From Oxydemutator sp963693105 (GTDB taxonomy: Bacteria; Pseudomonadota; Gammaproteobacteria; Poriferisulfidales; Oxydemutatoraceae): DNA of 64,000 nucleotides. Where the stretch lies: NCBI GenBank assembly GCA_963693105.1, contig OY843752.1, positions 1,426,001 to 1,490,000 on the forward strand, in the 5' to 3' direction. Each line of letters starts with the position of its first letter. Positions within the stretch are counted from its first letter, which is position 1. Under the pieces are notes generated by a model. It was not told the DNA's origin. It did no database searches and saw only the letters and a list, made by a program, of their open reading frames with translations. The position numbers and the translations under genes are program-made. Shown here piece by piece: positions 30,247 to 38,687 of the stretch.

Positions 30247-31056
30247 TTATGGAGCCGCAGAATCCGCCGCGCTCAGCAAACGCTTCCATCGAAACAACTG
30301 GACGACGGGATTCGACTTGCCTTCATTCACCTTCACTTCGACGCTCGCCGGGACAAAGTGCTCCGGCACTGAAATCCGCCCTTTCATGCGCTGGAAATAC
30401 TTGAACGCAAACTGGTTCTCGCCCTCGTAGAAAGCGTTCATCGGCAGTCGCCGGCTGGCGCCGTTCAAGGTGCCGTCCATGTGCAGATGGATGCGCCCTC
30501 TGGCCATCTTTCCCTGGCGCACACCCTGGCGTAAAACCAGTTCGAAAGGAAAGTCGCCACCGGTCGCCGGCTCATCCAGTTGCGCCGACAGAATCGTGAC
30601 TCCCTTCTGCAAATCTTCGGGCGCGATGATCCTGCGGTAGAAGTAGAGTTGCTCTTTCATCTCGGCGAGGTCGCGCTCTTTCTGGTACAACTCGTTACGC
30701 ATCTGCTGCGCCGTCTCGCGCAACAGATTCGCCCGGGTCCTGACCGCGACCAGTTTCAGCGCGGTGCTCTTTTCGTTCAGCATGTCGTCGAAATCCTCGA
30801 TTTGCGCCAGTTCATCGAAGGCATCGTTAAAGCGGCTGCGCTCGATGGCATGACCCAGCAGGTACAGCACCGCCGACCACGACAGGATCAGAAAAACCAC
30901 CGTGAACACCTTCAGAGAGGAACGCCCGCCCAGATAAAGCCGCAACAGCCGAAGGTGAAATGTCAGCCAGACGAAAAGACGGAGCGGCCATTGTAAGCGG
31001 CCTGTCCACCGCGCCAGACGACCCGGTTCGGCGGAGGAAGAACGATCCTGCGCCAT
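30247..31056 (-). CDS. Membrane protein with coiled coil (DUF6776-like)
   Basis: A 269-residue protein with a basic N-terminus, one membrane helix at about residues 48-68, then a long helical coiled coil (about 75-145, rich in Glu, Arg and Leu) and a compact C-terminal domain with beta character containing RGRIHLHMDG. It resembles an uncharacterised family found between erpA and argC in Pseudomonas and relatives, and that position is kept here. Function unknown. It starts 3 bp after the argC stop on the same strand. Confidence 0.75.
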   Translation of the reverse strand: MAQDRSSSAEPGRLARWTGRLQWPLRLFVWLTFHLRLLRLYLGGRSSLKVFTVVFLILSWSAVLYLLGHAIERSRFNDAFDELAQIEDFDDMLNEKSTALKLVAVRTRANLLRETAQQMRNELYQKERDLAEMKEQLYFYRRIIAPEDLQKGVTILSAQLDEPATGGDFPFELVLRQGVRQGKMARGRIHLHMDGTLNGASRRLPMNAFYEGENQFAFKYFQRMKGRISVPEHFVPASVEVKVNEGKSNPVVQLFRWKRLLSAADSAAP

Positions 31057-31059
31057 CGC

Positions 31060-32094
31060 TCAGAACATCGGCGACCAACCGTGCAACCCGGCGGTTTCAT
31101 CAAAGCCGAACATCAGGTTCATGTTCTGCACCGCCTGCCCGGCGGCGCCCTTGACCAGGTTGTCTATGACGACCAGCACTTTGGCGACATCGGCCGTCTC
31201 CGGACGGTGCACCGCAATCAGGCAAACGTTGCTGCCGCGCACCCAGCGCGTTTCCGGATGGCTGCCGGCGGGCAGCACCTCGACGAAAGGCTCGTCGGCG
31301 TACGCTTTCTCAAAACACGTCTGCAGCGCGCGCTGGTCGAGCAGGCTGCGGAAATACAGCGTTGAATGGATGCCGCGCACAATGGGCAGCAGATGCGGCG
31401 TAAAACTCAGCCCGACGGAAGCGTTCGCGATGCAATCGAGCTGCTCCTTGATTTCGGGCCAGTGGCGGTGCCTTGATGCCTTGTAGGCCTTGAAATTCTC
31501 GCCGCACTCGCCCAGCAGCAGGCCGGTTTGCGCCTGGCGCCCGGCGCCGCTGACGCCGGATTTGGAATCGGCAATCAGGCACGACACATCCGCAACCCCC
31601 GCCTCCAGTGCCGGCTTCAGACCGAGAAGGATGGAAGTCGGATAGCAGCCGGGGTTGGCAAGCAAACGGGCCTGGCGGATTTTCTCGCGGTTCAGTTCCG
31701 GCAACCCGTACACCGCCTGCGCCAGCAGCTCGGGACAGGCATGCTCCTCATCGTGCCAACGCTGCCATTCGCCGGCATCGGACAAACGGAAATCGGAGGC
31801 CAGGTCAATCACACGAACGCCGGACGACAACCATTTTTCGGCCTGTTTCATTGCCACGCCATTCGGCGTCGCAAAGAAGACGACATCGAGTCCGTCCATG
31901 TCCGCGCCTTTGATGTCCGCGCGGTAGTGCAACGCGGTCTTGTCGCGCAGCGCGGGAAATTGCCGCGCGAGCGGTTCCCCGGCGCAGCTGCGAGAGACCA
32001 CAAATGCAAGTTCGGCTTGCGGGTGGCCCAGTAGCAGGCGCGCCACTTCCAGACCGGTATAACCGGCGCCGCCGATGACTGCCGCGCGTATCAT
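31060..32094 (-). CDS. argC: N-acetyl-gamma-glutamyl-phosphate reductase
   Basis: A 344-residue NADPH enzyme for the third step of arginine synthesis. The N-terminal nucleotide-binding phrase GGAGYTGLEVARLL (8-21) and the catalytic Cys150 in ANPGCYPT are clear, and the length is normal for the type 1 family. It probably heads a minus-strand unit with the coiled-coil membrane protein and perhaps erpA. The argD and argF genes are 22 kb away, so arginine genes are scattered as usual in gammaproteobacteria. Confidence 0.95.
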   Translation of the reverse strand: MIRAAVIGGAGYTGLEVARLLLGHPQAELAFVVSRSCAGEPLARQFPALRDKTALHYRADIKGADMDGLDVVFFATPNGVAMKQAEKWLSSGVRVIDLASDFRLSDAGEWQRWHDEEHACPELLAQAVYGLPELNREKIRQARLLANPGCYPTSILLGLKPALEAGVADVSCLIADSKSGVSGAGRQAQTGLLLGECGENFKAYKASRHRHWPEIKEQLDCIANASVGLSFTPHLLPIVRGIHSTLYFRSLLDQRALQTCFEKAYADEPFVEVLPAGSHPETRWVRGSNVCLIAVHRPETADVAKVLVVIDNLVKGAAGQAVQNMNLMFGFDETAGLHGWSPMF

Positions 32095-32215
32095 GGCAGA
32101 TAGTTTATGCGCTAAACGCCGGCTCGCAAAGCCGCCCGCGCGCGGCGATGGCGCAAACGCGGCAACGCTGGTATGATTTCATCCATTGCCGACCTTTCTG
32201 CGTGGGCTGTTCACA

Positions 32216-32650
32216 ATGATATTTTACTGGCTCAAGGCGCTGCATCTGGTCTTTATGGTCACCTGGTTTGCAGGCCTGTTCTATTTGCCGAGGCTGTTTG
32301 TCTATCATGCATCGGCCACGGACGAGACCGGTGTCGAGCGCTTCAAGGTGATGGAGCGAAAACTGTTCTGGGGAATCATGACGCCCGGCGCCGTGCTGAC
32401 GATTCTGTTCGGCCTGGGCGCCTATGTCCTCAGCCCGCGGCTCTATGCTTCTGCCGGGTGGATGCACGTCAAACTCGCGCTGGTCGCGCTGCTGGTCGGC
32501 TACCATGTCTGGTGCGGCTTTCTGCTGGCGGCCTTCAAGCGCGGCGCCAACCGGCACAGTCACACCTGGTTTCGCTGGTTCAACGAGGCGCCGACCGTGG
32601 CGCTGCTCGCCATCGTGCTGCTGGTGGTGCTTGGACCGGTGTCGCGTTGA
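32216..32650 (+). CDS. hemJ: Protoporphyrinogen IX oxidase HemJ
   Basis: A 144-residue membrane protein with four hydrophobic segments. It carries the HemJ marks: H10 in KALHLVFMVTWFAGLF, the LPRLFVYH phrase, a conserved Lys in the third helix (HVKLAL) and the closing FNEAPT. HemJ oxidises protoporphyrinogen in haem synthesis. I start at ATG 32216, since the ten residues before it are not family-like. It converges on the small NHLP-leader gene, 18 bp apart. Confidence 0.88.
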   Translation: MIFYWLKALHLVFMVTWFAGLFYLPRLFVYHASATDETGVERFKVMERKLFWGIMTPGAVLTILFGLGAYVLSPRLYASAGWMHVKLALVALLVGYHVWCGFLLAAFKRGANRHSHTWFRWFNEAPTVALLAIVLLVVLGPVSR

Positions 32651-32668
32651 GGCGCCGGGAATCGGGAC

Positions 32669-33046
32669 TCAGCTGCGGGTGCAACCGTAGAACGATGCCA
32701 CGGTGCCGGCAAAACTCGCCACGTTGATGAGGCCGGGGGCGTCACGGCCAAGCGCCTGGTCATCCTGCCCTTCCCATTTCGGCCTCTGCGGCATGACGAA
32801 ATACCACGTCTCGTTGGTGTTGACGACGAACCTCGCGTCAATGCCCTCCGGCAACGCCACGCCCAGCGACTTCAGCAAGTCGCCGGAGTCTTTCTTCGCC
32901 TGAACCTCGCGGCGGTACTTTTTGTCTTTGCGGCATTTCAGGGAGAGTTCGTAGAGCTGCTCATTTTGGTACTGGCACACTTCCCAGTCCGGATGGCTTT
33001 CTTCGCGGTCTGCTTTTTCGTCTCCCATCTCTTTTTCGTCTTCCAT
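32669..33046 (-). CDS. Candidate RiPP precursor with nitrile-hydratase-type (NHLP/proteusin) leader
   Basis: A 125-residue protein. The first 20 residues are highly charged (Glu/Asp/Lys). From about residue 40 it reads like an NHLP leader: KDKKYRREV, then LLKSLGVALPEGIDARFVV, then ETWYFVMPQRP. This matches the nitrile hydratase alpha-type leader pattern of LG-V-LPEG ... V ... T-Y-VMP, and proteusin leaders such as PoyA end in a similar VMPxxP phrase. The last 20 residues (about 106-125) are uncharged up to the final Arg and contain Ser, Thr and one Cys (INVASFAGTVASFYGCTRS), a plausible core. No Gly-Gly site is seen; cleavage could follow DAPGL. The start is supported by GAGGA six bases upstream. 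It follows the kinase-like gene by 22 bp. The alternative is a stand-alone protein that merely shares the fold. Confidence 0.6.
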   Translation of the reverse strand: MEDEKEMGDEKADREESHPDWEVCQYQNEQLYELSLKCRKDKKYRREVQAKKDSGDLLKSLGVALPEGIDARFVVNTNETWYFVMPQRPKWEGQDDQALGRDAPGLINVASFAGTVASFYGCTRS

Positions 33047-33068
33047 CTCGTTCCTCGCACCTCTTATT

Positions 33069-33746
33069 CTACCCCGCCTTGTCAAGCAGATTGCGCCACG
33101 CCCGCAAATTGCGGTTGTCGCGGTGCGCCTTGTCGCGCAGGCCGAGGCGGAAAGCGGCGGCCATCCACAGGCTGGGCGGGTGCTGATACTGCGGCATCCG
33201 GTTGAAATCAACGATGACCGGCCTCCAACTGTGCTCGTCCTTCGCCACGACGGTGTTTTTGGCGTGGAGGTCGAGGTCGTGCAGATGATTGCGCGCCGCC
33301 TCGGCGATGATGAACTCGAAGAACCCGACCATCTCTTTCAGCGTGACGCCGCTGTGTTGGTCCTTCAGCGCCTCGAAGACCGTCAGACGGTTGACGAAAC
33401 GCTGCACCAGAAAGGCGGCCTGCCCGTCGCCGTCGCCGGGCGACCAGGCCAGCGGGATTGAAACATAGCGGCTCAGCGCCTCGATGGAATAGAAGGCCAG
33501 ATTGCGCTCATACTCGAATTGCGCGATGTTGACCCGGTAGCGGCGGCGGTATTTTCCGATATAATAAGGCTTGTACACCTTGATGACGGCATGCTGGTTG
33601 CGGTAACGGCCCTCGTAAACATGGGAGCGTGAGCCCTCGGCGATGTAGCCGGTAATCTCGATGTCGCGCGGCAAAGGTGGAGGCGGAATCTCGCCGCTGC
33701 GCCTTTTTTGGCGCCGACCTGCTAATATAGGCAATATTATTCTCAT
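33069..33746 (-). CDS. Small kinase-like protein (YrbL/LPS-kinase superfamily)
   Basis: A 225-residue protein with protein-kinase-like features: a glycine-loop stretch (EGSRSHVYEG), the ATP lysine in AVIKVYKP, a catalytic loop HDLDLHAKN and the metal-binding VDFNR in place of DFG. It resembles YrbL and small LPS kinases; the substrate is unknown. I start at ATG 33746; its CAT/ATG overlaps the start of the divergent dehydrogenase gene. It sits directly upstream of the NHLP-leader gene and probably shares its mRNA, so it could act on that peptide or on a glycan. Neither can be decided here. Confidence 0.7.
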   Translation of the reverse strand: MRIILPILAGRRQKRRSGEIPPPPLPRDIEITGYIAEGSRSHVYEGRYRNQHAVIKVYKPYYIGKYRRRYRVNIAQFEYERNLAFYSIEALSRYVSIPLAWSPGDGDGQAAFLVQRFVNRLTVFEALKDQHSGVTLKEMVGFFEFIIAEAARNHLHDLDLHAKNTVVAKDEHSWRPVIVDFNRMPQYQHPPSLWMAAAFRLGLRDKAHRDNRNLRAWRNLLDKAG

Positions 33747-34701
33747 GTCAGCAACCTGCAAAATCGCCATTGTCGGCGCGCGCCGTGCGCGCCAGGGAAC
33801 GGGGCCCTACCTTGCGGCGGCGTTTGCCCGGCTCGGACATGATATTTGCGGGATTGTCGGAACATCGCGCGACAGCATCGTAGAGGCGGAACAGGCCCTG
33901 CGGCAAGATTACCACATACAAACGACGGGCTACGCCAGTCTGGCTGAATTGCTCGACGAGCAGGCGGCGAACATTCTGGTCATCGCAAGCCCGCACGACA
34001 CGCATCTGGAATACTTTCGGCAAGGCATCGCCGCGGGTTGCCATATTTTCTGCGAAAAGCCGCTGTGGTTTCCGCCGCTGTCGGACATGCCCGATGACGC
34101 CGCCGACATCGTGGATGCGGTGGCGCGCATACTCGCGGTGGCGACGGTTGCGGACCTGCACATCGGTGTCAATCTGCAATGGCCGTTCTCGCTGGAGTAT
34201 TACCGGCAACTGCATCCGCTGCCCGACGATGCCGCGCGGATTGAGGCGTTTGATATGCACCTGTCACCCGCCAGCCACGGCAAAGCCATGGTGCTCGACA
34301 GCGCGCCGCACCTGATTAGCATGTTGCATGCGCTGCTCGGACAGGGTGAAATTGAAAACCACGAACTGCGTTGGCAAAACGATGAACAAACCCGCGCCGG
34401 CATCGCCTTTGATTACCGGCACCGGGCGGGCGCGACCCGGGTGCGGCTGGAACTCGCGCAAAGCCTGCAACAGCCGCGGCCCGCGGGCTACTCCATCAAT
34501 GGCAACGCCGTCGAGCGGCGTGTCTCGATGAAAGATTACTCGCAGTCACTGGCCGGCGGCGGCAGGGAAATCGCGATGCAGGACCTGCTGACCCTGTCCG
34601 CAAAACACTTTCTGGAGAGAATCACAGGCCAGACTCCCGACTCCGGGAGCGATTTCACACACGACTTGCGCCTGTTACACCAGCTGGTCCGCGCGGACTG
34701 A
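33745..34701 (+). CDS. Gfo/Idh/MocA-family oxidoreductase
   Basis: A 318-residue NAD(P)-dependent dehydrogenase. The N-terminal Rossmann motif is slightly unusual (IVGARRARQGTG), with VIASPHDTHLEY and the family lysine in CEKPLW. The C-terminal half is less typical and carries DSAPHLISMLHALLG. The start overlaps the divergent kinase start inside CATG, so the two promoters must be interleaved. It lies 16 bp before the radical SAM gene and should be co-transcribed with it. Substrate unknown; an inositol, amino-sugar or peptide-linked substrate are all possible. Confidence 0.75.
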   Translation: MSATCKIAIVGARRARQGTGPYLAAAFARLGHDICGIVGTSRDSIVEAEQALRQDYHIQTTGYASLAELLDEQAANILVIASPHDTHLEYFRQGIAAGCHIFCEKPLWFPPLSDMPDDAADIVDAVARILAVATVADLHIGVNLQWPFSLEYYRQLHPLPDDAARIEAFDMHLSPASHGKAMVLDSAPHLISMLHALLGQGEIENHELRWQNDEQTRAGIAFDYRHRAGATRVRLELAQSLQQPRPAGYSINGNAVERRVSMKDYSQSLAGGGREIAMQDLLTLSAKHFLERITGQTPDSGSDFTHDLRLLHQLVRAD

Positions 34702-34717
34702 CGACGCGCACCGCTGC

Positions 34718-36100
34718 ATGCAGAAAATTCATTCCGAATCCGGCGAGGTTCTGATCAGCGTTTCTCCGCTGATTGACTTCCGCAAACCGAAAACAAGCAA
34801 TGCACCCGGCGCGCCGCTGCATGCGCGCGCGCGCGGCGATGCAACGCGCGCGAGGCAGGCCGAACTGTCGCCGATTCACGACTTCATGGGCAAATTGCTG
34901 CAACCCGGCGTCGTCGGCCATCTGGCGGAGTATGTCCGCTGGCAGGCGGCGTGGCGCGAAGGCTACGCCAACGGCCTGTCGTTCGACGAGGCGCTTGCAA
35001 CGGCGCCGGAGCGCGCCCCACTCTCCATCAACCTCGACCTGACAACGGCGTGCAATTACCGTTGCGACCACTGCGTGGACATGGACATTCTGAACACCGG
35101 CATCCGGTATGAGCACGAGCAGCTGAAGGACGCGCTGGCGCAGATGGCGGACAAGGGCCTGCGCTCGGTTATCCTGATCGGCGGCGGCGAGCCGACCGCC
35201 TATCCCGGTTTCGGCGACATCGTGCGGCACTTGAAAGAAAGAGACATCCAGATCGGCGTCGTCACCAACGGCAGCCTGATGAAAAAAGTGCAAGAGGTCG
35301 CCGACGTCATGGGCAAAGGCGACTGGGTGCGGCTGTCGCTCGACTCCGCGGACAACGAGACTTTTCGCGCGATGCACAAGCCCGTCAGCAAAAAGTGCAC
35401 ACTCGACTGGATCTGCGAGCAGATTCCGGCCATCAAGGACGCCAACCCGGAATTGCAGATTGGCTACAGCTTTATCATCGTGTGGCGGGACTGCCACACA
35501 AACGACACCGACATCATCGAGAATGTCGCCGAAATCAATGCGGCGGCGGAGCGCGCAAAACGTTACCGCTTTGACTACATCTCGCTCAAGCCCTTCCTGA
35601 CCCGCGCCGAGGAAAACAATGCCGAGATCGTGGACCTGGTCAGGGACGAGGAGCACATCGGCGGCATCATGGAGACGATACGCGAACAAATCGGGCGGGC
35701 GAAACAACAGCAGGACGACTCATTCAAGGTGATCGAGAGCACCAATCTGAGGGTGCTTGAAAACGGCAGTTACAAAGACTACACCGAGCAGCCGCACAAC
35801 TGCCACATGCAATTTTTCCGCCAGGTCATCAGCCCGCTCGGCGTGTTCAACTGCCCTGTTTACCGTCACGTGCCGCAAGCGCTGATTGGCGGCAAACACG
35901 CTTACGCCACAAACGACTCCTGCCGGGAAACCCGCGACAACACGCTGCGCCTGATTGAGGCGTTCGACGCGACCGAGGAATGCAAGGATGTGACCTGTCT
36001 GTACAACCATGCCAACTGGTTCATCGAAGACCTGATTCGCAACCCGCACAAACTCGAGTCGTTGCCGGCAGTCGAGGAAAGGCGGGACTATTTTCTGTAA
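34718..36100 (+). CDS. Radical SAM protein with SPASM-like C-terminus
   Basis: A 460-residue enzyme. The SAM-cleaving [4Fe-4S] motif is CNYRCDHC (C112, C116, C119), followed by the GGGEPTAYPGF phrase that contacts SAM. After the barrel, cysteines in HNCHMQF, FNCPVYR, DSCRET and CKDVTC lie in about 90 residues, the pattern of an auxiliary-cluster SPASM or twitch region. Such enzymes modify peptides, proteins or sugars. The first 90 residues are an extra domain rich in Arg. It is the second gene of a pair with the Gfo/Idh dehydrogenase and lies 1.7 kb from the NHLP-leader gene. Radical SAM enzymes acting on NHLP peptides are known in proteusin pathways, but a glycan-related role is equally open. 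Confidence 0.8.
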   Translation: MQKIHSESGEVLISVSPLIDFRKPKTSNAPGAPLHARARGDATRARQAELSPIHDFMGKLLQPGVVGHLAEYVRWQAAWREGYANGLSFDEALATAPERAPLSINLDLTTACNYRCDHCVDMDILNTGIRYEHEQLKDALAQMADKGLRSVILIGGGEPTAYPGFGDIVRHLKERDIQIGVVTNGSLMKKVQEVADVMGKGDWVRLSLDSADNETFRAMHKPVSKKCTLDWICEQIPAIKDANPELQIGYSFIIVWRDCHTNDTDIIENVAEINAAAERAKRYRFDYISLKPFLTRAEENNAEIVDLVRDEEHIGGIMETIREQIGRAKQQQDDSFKVIESTNLRVLENGSYKDYTEQPHNCHMQFFRQVISPLGVFNCPVYRHVPQALIGGKHAYATNDSCRETRDNTLRLIEAFDATEECKDVTCLYNHANWFIEDLIRNPHKLESLPAVEERRDYFL

Positions 36101-36120
36101 TCGCCTGATGGCGACGTTTT
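36101..36120 (+). terminator. Weak hairpin terminator after the radical SAM gene
   Basis: TCGCC (36101-36105) and GGCGA (36110-36114) form a 5-bp stem with loop TGAT, followed by CGTTTT. It begins right after the stop codon. The stem is short, so efficiency is uncertain. Confidence 0.35.
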
Positions 36121-36155
36121 GACAATCTGCCCTGCGTTTATTTCGTGCCGGTCTA

Positions 36156-36467
36156 TCACTCAATATCAGCAAAATCCAGGCCATTATCATTTTTGATTGT
36201 CTCTCCGCAGAAATCCGCCTTCTCAATAGATTCTTCCTCAGCCCCATAACCGTGCTCGATATCCGTTAGATATTTTGTGAAATATAAATGATCCTCTCTG
36301 GCAAACACTGCCGAGCGGTCTATAGCCTCACCTACTTCCTTAAGACGCTGTCTGCGCCAGGCGAGGCTGCCTTCGGCCAACAAGACGAAAAAGAGTGGTG
36401 CCAGATTGACGATATCTCTAAAACTCGGAGCATAGGGATAGCAATGCTTCTGATTCAATACGCGCAA
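36156..36467 (-). CDS. Hypothetical small protein with acidic tail
   Basis: A 103-residue frame in an AT-rich gap of about 500 bp. It has one hydrophobic patch (LAPLFFVLLAEG, about 22-33), a basic helix and an acidic C-terminus (about 70-103). The composition looks protein-like, but I recognise no family and see no strong ribosome site. It may be a gene remnant. The rest of the gap up to 36619 holds only the hairpin at 36538-36590. Confidence 0.3.
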   Translation of the reverse strand: MRVLNQKHCYPYAPSFRDIVNLAPLFFVLLAEGSLAWRRQRLKEVGEAIDRSAVFAREDHLYFTKYLTDIEHGYGAEEESIEKADFCGETIKNDNGLDFADIE

Positions 36468-36537
36468 TTTGACGTTCTAAAACTTTAGATTTCTCAGCGA
36501 GTTCCTTATGACATTAGTAAATATATCAGTTATGAAG

Positions 36538-36590
36538 ATCCACGTCACTATCGTGGTTTTTACATGAAAATCCGCGGTAGTGATGTGGAT
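36538..36590. repeat. Long imperfect inverted repeat (24-bp arms)
   Basis: Left arm 36538-36561 and right arm 36567-36590 are complementary at 20 of 24 positions, with a 5-base loop ACATG. A T-rich run follows the right arm. It lies 30 bp before the AAA ATPase start. It could be a terminator, an mRNA hairpin or a remnant of a small mobile element. Confidence 0.75.
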
Positions 36591-36619
36591 TTTTATTTAC
36601 CTGTGCTATCCTCGTGGGC

Positions 36620-37783
36620 ATGGAACTGGAGCGAGGCATTCATTTACAGAGTTTGCTGGCGCGGAAATCTTTCTTTCTTTTCGGCCCACGCGGCACCGGC
36701 AAAACTTTTTTGGCACGGAAGCAACTGCGCGGAAAAGCGATCTTTTTTGATCTCCTGCACTCGGACACTTACCTGCCACTCTCTGCCAATCCTTCCGACA
36801 TGGAAGATATGGTGCGAGGGCAAATCACCAAACCCGATGCCCCCGTCTTTATTGTCATTGATGAAATACAAAAACTCCCGTCTTTGCTCGACGAAGTGCA
36901 CAGGCTCATCGAGAACAATGGGTGGAAATTTCTGTTGGCCGGCAGTTCGGCGCGCAAACTCGGCCACCAGGGTGTCAACCTTCTCGGCGGCAGGGCGTGG
37001 AACCAGAACCTGCATCCGTTGACCTGGAAAGAAATACCGGACTTTGATTTGGCCCGGCACCTGCGCTACGGCGGCCTGCCCGCGGTTTATTTGAGCCGCG
37101 AACCGCGCGAGGAATTGCAGGCCTACGTGACAAACTACATCACACAGGAAATACAACTCGAGGGTCTTGTCAGAAAAATCCCGCAATTTTCAAAATTCCT
37201 GAGAGCCGCCGCCCTTTCCAACGGCAGAGTTCTGAACTTCGACAAACTCGGACGAGATTACGCGATGCCGCCGAGCACGATCCGTGAGTATTATTCGATA
37301 CTGCAAGAGACGTTTATCGGCGAGATGCTCGAACCCTGGAGCCGATCCATAAAGCGAAAGGCCGTCAGCACCTCGAAATTTTATTTCTTCGACACCGGGG
37401 TTCTGGCCGCTCTCAACGGGGTCGGAACTCTGGAGAGAAATTCCGATACTTTCGGAAACTGCTTCGAGACCTGGCTTATCAATGAGATGAAAGCGTATAT
37501 CCACTATAAAAGACTGCATCTTCCGTTGCATTACTGGCGCACATCGACAGGTTATGAAGTGGATATGGTTGCGGGCGATGAAACCGCCATTGAGATCAAA
37601 TCCACGCGCAAGGTGTCGCGGGAAGACACGAAAGGACTGACGGCCCTGAAAGAGGAAGGGATTATTAAACAGTTTTTCCTTGTCAGCGAAGACAAAACCG
37701 CCCTTTTCAGGGACGACATTCACCGCCTCCATTGGTCCGATTTTCTGGAAAGACTCTGGGACGGAAAAATCATCCGGGCATGA
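36620..37783 (+). CDS. AAA ATPase with DUF4143 domain
   Basis: A 387-residue ATPase. Walker A is GPRGTGKTF (about 22-30), Walker B VFIVIDEIQK (about 80-90), followed by the sensor phrase LAGSSARKL. The C-terminal DUF4143 part contains YYSILQETFIGEMLEPW, FFDTGVLAAL and a nuclease-like beta patch with EVDMVAGDETAIEIKS, a D-ExK-type arrangement. Members are widespread and accessory; cellular role is unsettled. A GTG two codons earlier is another possible start. The next gene begins 4 bp after its stop. Confidence 0.85.
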   Translation: MELERGIHLQSLLARKSFFLFGPRGTGKTFLARKQLRGKAIFFDLLHSDTYLPLSANPSDMEDMVRGQITKPDAPVFIVIDEIQKLPSLLDEVHRLIENNGWKFLLAGSSARKLGHQGVNLLGGRAWNQNLHPLTWKEIPDFDLARHLRYGGLPAVYLSREPREELQAYVTNYITQEIQLEGLVRKIPQFSKFLRAAALSNGRVLNFDKLGRDYAMPPSTIREYYSILQETFIGEMLEPWSRSIKRKAVSTSKFYFFDTGVLAALNGVGTLERNSDTFGNCFETWLINEMKAYIHYKRLHLPLHYWRTSTGYEVDMVAGDETAIEIKSTRKVSREDTKGLTALKEEGIIKQFFLVSEDKTALFRDDIHRLHWSDFLERLWDGKIIRA

Positions 37784-37787
37784 GGGC

Positions 37788-38678
37788 ATGAAAAATGGAG
37801 AGATGATACGCGGCGCCTACGCATCCGGGCGCTATCTCGTGGCTGATATTCCGCAGGCACGCGCGCTTGAGAGCTGGATAGCGGAACGCGGCTTCCAACG
37901 TTACGCCAACGAATCATACCGGCTCAAACGCCACGGCCGGCGCCGCAACAAGCTGTACAGTTTCCATCTGCCTGTCGCTGACAGCGAAGTCATCATGAAA
38001 GTCTTCCGGATTGATCCGCGATACAGGAGAAGGCGGAAAATGGACTTGCTGGCCCGCCAATGGCTCGGCAGAGACTACAATCGCAACGCTTTCCTCTGCT
38101 GCCTGGCCATGTGGCGGGCAGGGTTGCCCGTGGCCAGGCCGCTGGCCTGCTGGAGCTGGAACGAAAAGGGACTGTTCGGGAGAAAAAGCGTCTTTCTTTA
38201 CGAAAAAATCAAAGCCGACCGCTCGCTGGACGACTTGTGCCGCGACATCAGGGAGAACAACCGCGACGACGCCAAACGGTTGCTGGACGCAGTCCAGCAC
38301 AAACTGGTTCGGGAACTGCACCGGATGCACAATGCGGGCATCCGCCACCGCGACCCCCAGGCGATTAATATTCTGGTGGACGCGCCGCCCTCAAACGAGA
38401 TTGAACAAGCAACCTTCTACTTCATTGATTATGACAGCTGCTCGCGCACCAGGGTATTGGTTCCCCTGGTCAGGAAATTTTTCGATCTCAGGGATCTGCG
38501 TGGAATCTACCTGGACCAATTCGGCCCCCACGACCTCCTCGACCTGTACCCGGGTGGCGGACAGACGGCGATATGGCATACTGTACTGACGTTCTGGCAA
38601 CATGGCGGCTTCACTCCCTGGCGCTCCACTCCGTGGCCTCAAATGGAAAAAACAAGACGGACAGGCGGGGAAACCTGA
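37788..38678 (+). CDS. LPS/Kdo-kinase-like protein
   Basis: A 296-residue protein with a kinase-like core: ADSEVIMKVFR supplies the ATP lysine, RMHNAGIRHRDPQAINIL the catalytic HRD loop and FIDYDSC the metal-binding DYD. The pattern matches kinases of lipopolysaccharide core sugars (Kdo and heptose kinases). The start at ATG 37788 lies 4 bp after the ATPase stop; ATG 37803 is an alternative. It is followed by capsule and glycan transferases, which supports a role in surface polysaccharide phosphorylation. Confidence 0.72.
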   Translation: MKNGEMIRGAYASGRYLVADIPQARALESWIAERGFQRYANESYRLKRHGRRRNKLYSFHLPVADSEVIMKVFRIDPRYRRRRKMDLLARQWLGRDYNRNAFLCCLAMWRAGLPVARPLACWSWNEKGLFGRKSVFLYEKIKADRSLDDLCRDIRENNRDDAKRLLDAVQHKLVRELHRMHNAGIRHRDPQAINILVDAPPSNEIEQATFYFIDYDSCSRTRVLVPLVRKFFDLRDLRGIYLDQFGPHDLLDLYPGGGQTAIWHTVLTFWQHGGFTPWRSTPWPQMEKTRRTGGET

Positions 38679-38687
38679 TGATTGCGG

